From: Jacaranda mimosifolia
Lineage: Eukaryota; Streptophyta; Magnoliopsida; Lamiales; Bignoniaceae
Assembly: GCA_018894105.1 (NCBI GenBank)
Contig: CM032117.1
Coordinates: 275,501 to 339,500 of the forward strand
Length of the DNA stretch: 64,000 bases
Direction of reading: 5' to 3'
The translations under genes and the position numbers were made by a program. Each line of letters opens with the position of its first letter. Within the stretch, counting starts at the first letter, position 1. The notes below the pieces were generated by a model, which saw nothing but the letters and a program-made list of their open reading frames with translations, was not told the origin of the DNA and made no database searches. Positions 60,236-64,000 of this stretch are shown piece by piece.

Positions 60236-63200
60236 CTTGCATACTATTTGTAATTTCTATTAACCTTCATTTGATGAGCCTCTCCTCAAGCTTGGTCAGA
60301 TGTGTCTTCCCAGTGGCATTCAGGGCCTCGTTACTAATTGGTAAGCGGGCCTTTGTTCTTTTATTTTTGTTTTGCAAGACATTTTTCTGGCAATATCATA
60401 TTATCTGGTATCAAAAAGCAGAAGATAATTTCATAGTTGTGTCATCTTATCTTGCCCTAATTGGGGTCAGATTCCTGCAGCATTTCTTTACGCATACTCT
60501 GACCTGACAACTTTAACATTCCAGAAATTGACAAATTGTCTGAATTAGATTAGTATTAAAAAACTAGTTGGATGGGAAAGTTTTTCTCTTTCTTATTCAT
60601 GTTAGCTTTCTATTATGGGCGCAACAATTATGTGAAGTAGTAGATGGTAAAGTCAAGGCCTTTCCTTCCTTATAGTTGGCAAGTGCACACACACAAAACA
60701 CACACATATATGCTCTATGGAGTATGGAGAAATTTTGGTTGGGGAAAGGGGAGATAGGTAAAGAAGAGAAAAAAAGAAGAAGTAAGGTTCTTTATAAGAT
60801 TTTGTTGGATGTGTTCATCTTCACTTGGTTGCCTGGTTTCTTCAAATCTCTTAGGCTTGGAGACTATGTACAGTGTGTTCTCGGAAGAATATTGTGGCAT
60901 GATTAAAAGTTTCCTGTTGGACAGTTGGGTTCCCCTATCTTCATGGTCCTCACCTCATATGTGAATATATATTTGTGATTTTGTTAGTTCTACTTACCCT
61001 TGCTCTTATCCCTTTGATGGCATGTCTGTATTCTTGGCTATTAGTTTATGGTCCGTGGTCTTTATTTTTATGGTAAATCCCTGTGCTGAATTTGGCTTGT
61101 GTTGTTTGACTGTCATTGACTTTATGAATGAGCAAAATATTCTGAGCTATTCTACACTACTATGATAATTGTTTTAATATGAAATGTGCTGCTTATTTAT
61201 CATGTGCATGAATGTTTTTCATGCCTGTCCACCTTACTTTCTTTGCGCTCTTGCTGTTAATAGCTCACTTTGTTGTAGATGATAAAATCATGTTTGTTTA
61301 CATGCTCTCCTCTATTCACAGTTATTTAACCAAAGTACATTTATTTCAAAGAAATACTAACCAAAGGCATCAAACTTTGTTTTACTTTTGAGTAAACCAT
61401 TGTCTTATCAGATTACCACCATTGCAGTTTTGAATAGTGGTGATCTAATTTGTTACCTTCTTCACCAATTTGTAGGCTTTGGCTTTACAATGTAATCTTT
61501 GTCTGATATCTGTAGCAGAAGTCCAGCGTTCACGTCTACAGACACATTTAAACTGTTCCCAGATCTTGTCCTGAAGTTTCCTAAAGTTTTTTGCTTTTAA
61601 ATGCTTCAGAGTAACTGCATAAGCTGAATTGTGGCATGTAAGCAGAACAAACAGCCAAGAGAATGTTGCAATAGAAGCGGGGGTGAGGGTTACCTTGAGG
61701 CCGATCTATGGTAATAATCTAAGTGGAGTTTGAAGACCAAAGAATCCAGTTGAGATGGAAGAAATCCAATTGGGAGGAGATTGAAGAGCAAAGGGGCGGT
61801 TATCTTGGGGTGGCAACAGTCCAGGTAATTTTAGTTGTGCCTGGAAGAATTAACAGAAACAAAGATACGAGAGAACAGATAGAGGCAGTATATAGTAGTT
61901 TCTGTAGAGAATAGTCGTTTTAATTCTACGAAATCCAGCAAGTGTGTATTGCATCTCAGGCTAGTTTTCCTAATAACAAATAAAAGTGTGTTCATTATTT
62001 TTTATTTTTCTTTTTGGCGCCGACTTTGTTTTGTTGTCAAACATTCTTGGCACCGGCTGAAGAGAACATGGGCATGCATGGAAACCCAACAGACTAGAAG
62101 TGGCGTTCAAGTGAAGTACACTATTTTTTCCCCTTAAAAGTAAAGAAGATGAAATGAGAGAAGGCGATTTGGTGTTTGATAGAGTCAAGAAGTATAGGGG
62201 GAAAAAGAAAAAGACCCAATCAAAAGGTAGAAGAAAAGAGAGTTGCTTTCTTTGGTTAAATGTGGCTCCTGGCTACCCTACTCGCTGATGGGCCTCTATC
62301 AATTGAGGGGATAAAAATGGTGAACTGGTCTTGTTTTACCTTTTTGTTTCTTGATAAACTCTTTCTATCATCTTAGACAATTAATTATAGGCGGACAAAG
62401 GATCATTTGTGGGAAATTAATAGATGCAACTTGTACCCACCATAGCGAGCATAGTTTTTATTTTTCTGTGGACTTGTTTATGTGTCTCCCCTCACAGACT
62501 TCATCTACAGTTTAGTTTGTATACCTCGATTTTAAATAATACTACAAGTTATATATTATAAAGTTTATAATTGAATTGGGTGTGTGGTAAAATTTTGGCC
62601 CGCTGCATACGGTACGATGGCATTAATAGGAACTAGTTCGAACTAGAAAGGAACGTGTAACCACTAGTCCAATTGTCGACACTGTTCATGAATGTGTCCA
62701 GTTTTGAGCACAAAGTGGAGAAAAAACAATATATTTGATTGTCCTCTACTCCCAGGGCCCAGCTTTCCAGTTTCCACAACAACTGAAAATACACACCCAG
62801 TGTGAACGCTGCTTTTTCCACATGGAGGATTGGACCTGGGACTTTGTATTTTTCCTCATATTATTTTGAATTGTCTTCTATTCAAGTGTGAACACACCCT
62901 CTTTTCAAACCCCACACACACTCCACCACACAACATTATTGGCTTAAAAAAGTAATCAACATGTATATATGTAATTATATATATTAATCTAACCTTAGAT
63001 AATATCTAGTGTTGCATGCATACTGGCAGGCAAGCACGCAAAACGAGATTATTGCAATGTTTAAGCAGTGGTGATTAATTAAGAGGGCTAACTGGCTGAC
63101 TGAACGTACATGTGTATCTGATTAGTCTTTTAGTTAGCGCCTAGAGGACTTGGTCAAGCAATTAATTAATCAAAGGTTAAATTAATGATATATATATAAT

Positions 63201-64000
63201 TAATTACATATCCGGATTGATTGGTTAGTCGGATTTAACAAAGGAAATTGAGATCAAGACTTTCAATCTGATTGGTTAATCATGATACCACACATACTTG
63301 AAATTGTTCAAGGTGTGTGTACTCTGTAGTTAAGCAACAGATGATGATCTGAGCCTGAAATCCAGAGGGCCAGCGGCAATATTTTATGACTTCTAGAATA
63401 TAGAGTTACATTCACTCATCATGTGATGAAGAACTGAACAACTAGCTAGTAACATTAATTAATTCAACATATATGCGACAACAGCTAGCTACCATTAATT
63501 CTCATCTAATTTATACTTTATACTAATAGGAGACTAATAATAACTTTTAGTTATATTAATAATAGATATATGTGTATAAATTAATGATGGATGAGGGAAA
63601 TTAAATAACAAAATGGTGATGTTGATACAACGTTAACAAAAAGGTTAAAAGATTTCATAGTGGAATCAAGGCCCACAAATTTCTAGATAAAGCCATTACA
63701 TGACATGACTGGTAACTATTCTTTTTTTCTTGGTGAAAAGCATGTGACCATTTTACACTTATGTAGGATGTATGATTTTCTGGATTTCCTCAAAAGTAAA
63801 TTATATATGCCCCGCATAAATCCTTCCGGTGGGGATTAATATAACAAAGTAATTATATATATCAACTTCCTTAATCATGACGGAACTTGCATATATATAT
63901 TTTCATACTTTATATTCAACATTGCTCAGCCAATAGTCTTTATTATCGGTTCAATTTTGATTAGATTTTGACTTTGCCAACTGAAAATCCAATCAAATCG
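60236..64000. other. No gene recognised
   Basis: The first few hundred bases are the 3' region of the flippase gene. Beyond that there are only short, low-complexity open frames and AT-rich DNA. 62,850-64,000 has many AATTAATTAA- and ATATATAT-type runs, as in plant promoter or scaffold-attachment DNA. Confidence 0.5.

Noticed and set aside
1..64000. LTR retrotransposon, CRISPR array, phage or defence system
   Set aside because: No long terminal repeats with polyprotein motifs, no regularly spaced repeats, and no prokaryotic genes were seen.

Overview
This is nuclear DNA of a flowering plant, a eudicot judging by gene content and intron style. The genes have many short AT-rich introns with GT-AG borders and phase-matched exons. 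The proteins include plastid STN8 kinase, plant S6 kinase, a plant GH5 mannanase and an ALA1-type flippase. I cannot name the species. All protein names come from recognised motifs and remembered family sequence; no search was run.

The window has two halves. Positions 1 to about 31,000 hold no intact gene. They are a graveyard of decayed, intron-containing copies of three unrelated large genes: a SHOOT GRAVITROPISM 6 / maestro-type HEAT-repeat protein (at least five partial copies, both strands), the inositol pyrophosphate kinase PPIP5K/VIH (two partial copies), and tripeptidyl peptidase II (two partial copies). Introns, splice sites and flanking intron sequence survive, so the copies arose by DNA duplication and rearrangement rather than retroposition. 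Within the graveyard lie a 2.3-kb tandem duplication (14.88-19.4 kb), a roughly 196-bp tandem intron repeat (23.76-24.15 kb), and a roughly 104-bp exon segment of the PPIP5K relic present four times in tandem (25.9-26.3 kb).

From 31 kb on the window is normal gene space. At 31.0-32.5 kb lies a small degenerate copy of the neighbouring mannanase/STN8 pair, broken by a non-autonomous hAT-type element with an exact 8-bp target duplication. Then follow: endo-beta-mannanase (+, 34.3-36.2 kb, 6 exons, 466 aa); STN8 thylakoid kinase (-, 37.1-39.3 kb, 4 exons, 505 aa); S6 kinase (-, 39.9-42.5 kb, 6 coding exons, 483 aa); a predicted plastid PRC-barrel-like protein (+, 46.6-50.1 kb, 7 exons, 390 aa); tRNA-Ile(AAU) (-, 50.5 kb); a small KEN-box coiled-coil protein (+, 51.0-51.8 kb, 3 exons, 190 aa, one GC-AG intron); and an ALA1-like P4-ATPase (+, 54.4-60.2 kb, 7 exons, 1310 aa). 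The last 3.8 kb shows no gene.

The intact genes do not form a pathway. STN8 (photosystem II phosphorylation) and S6K (TOR output) are adjacent and co-oriented, which I treat as coincidence. No bacterial-type operon, CRISPR array, virus or toxin gene is present. The main unusual content is the mosaic of three gene relics and its nested tandem repeats, plus two little-characterised proteins (the PRC-barrel-like protein and the KEN-box protein).
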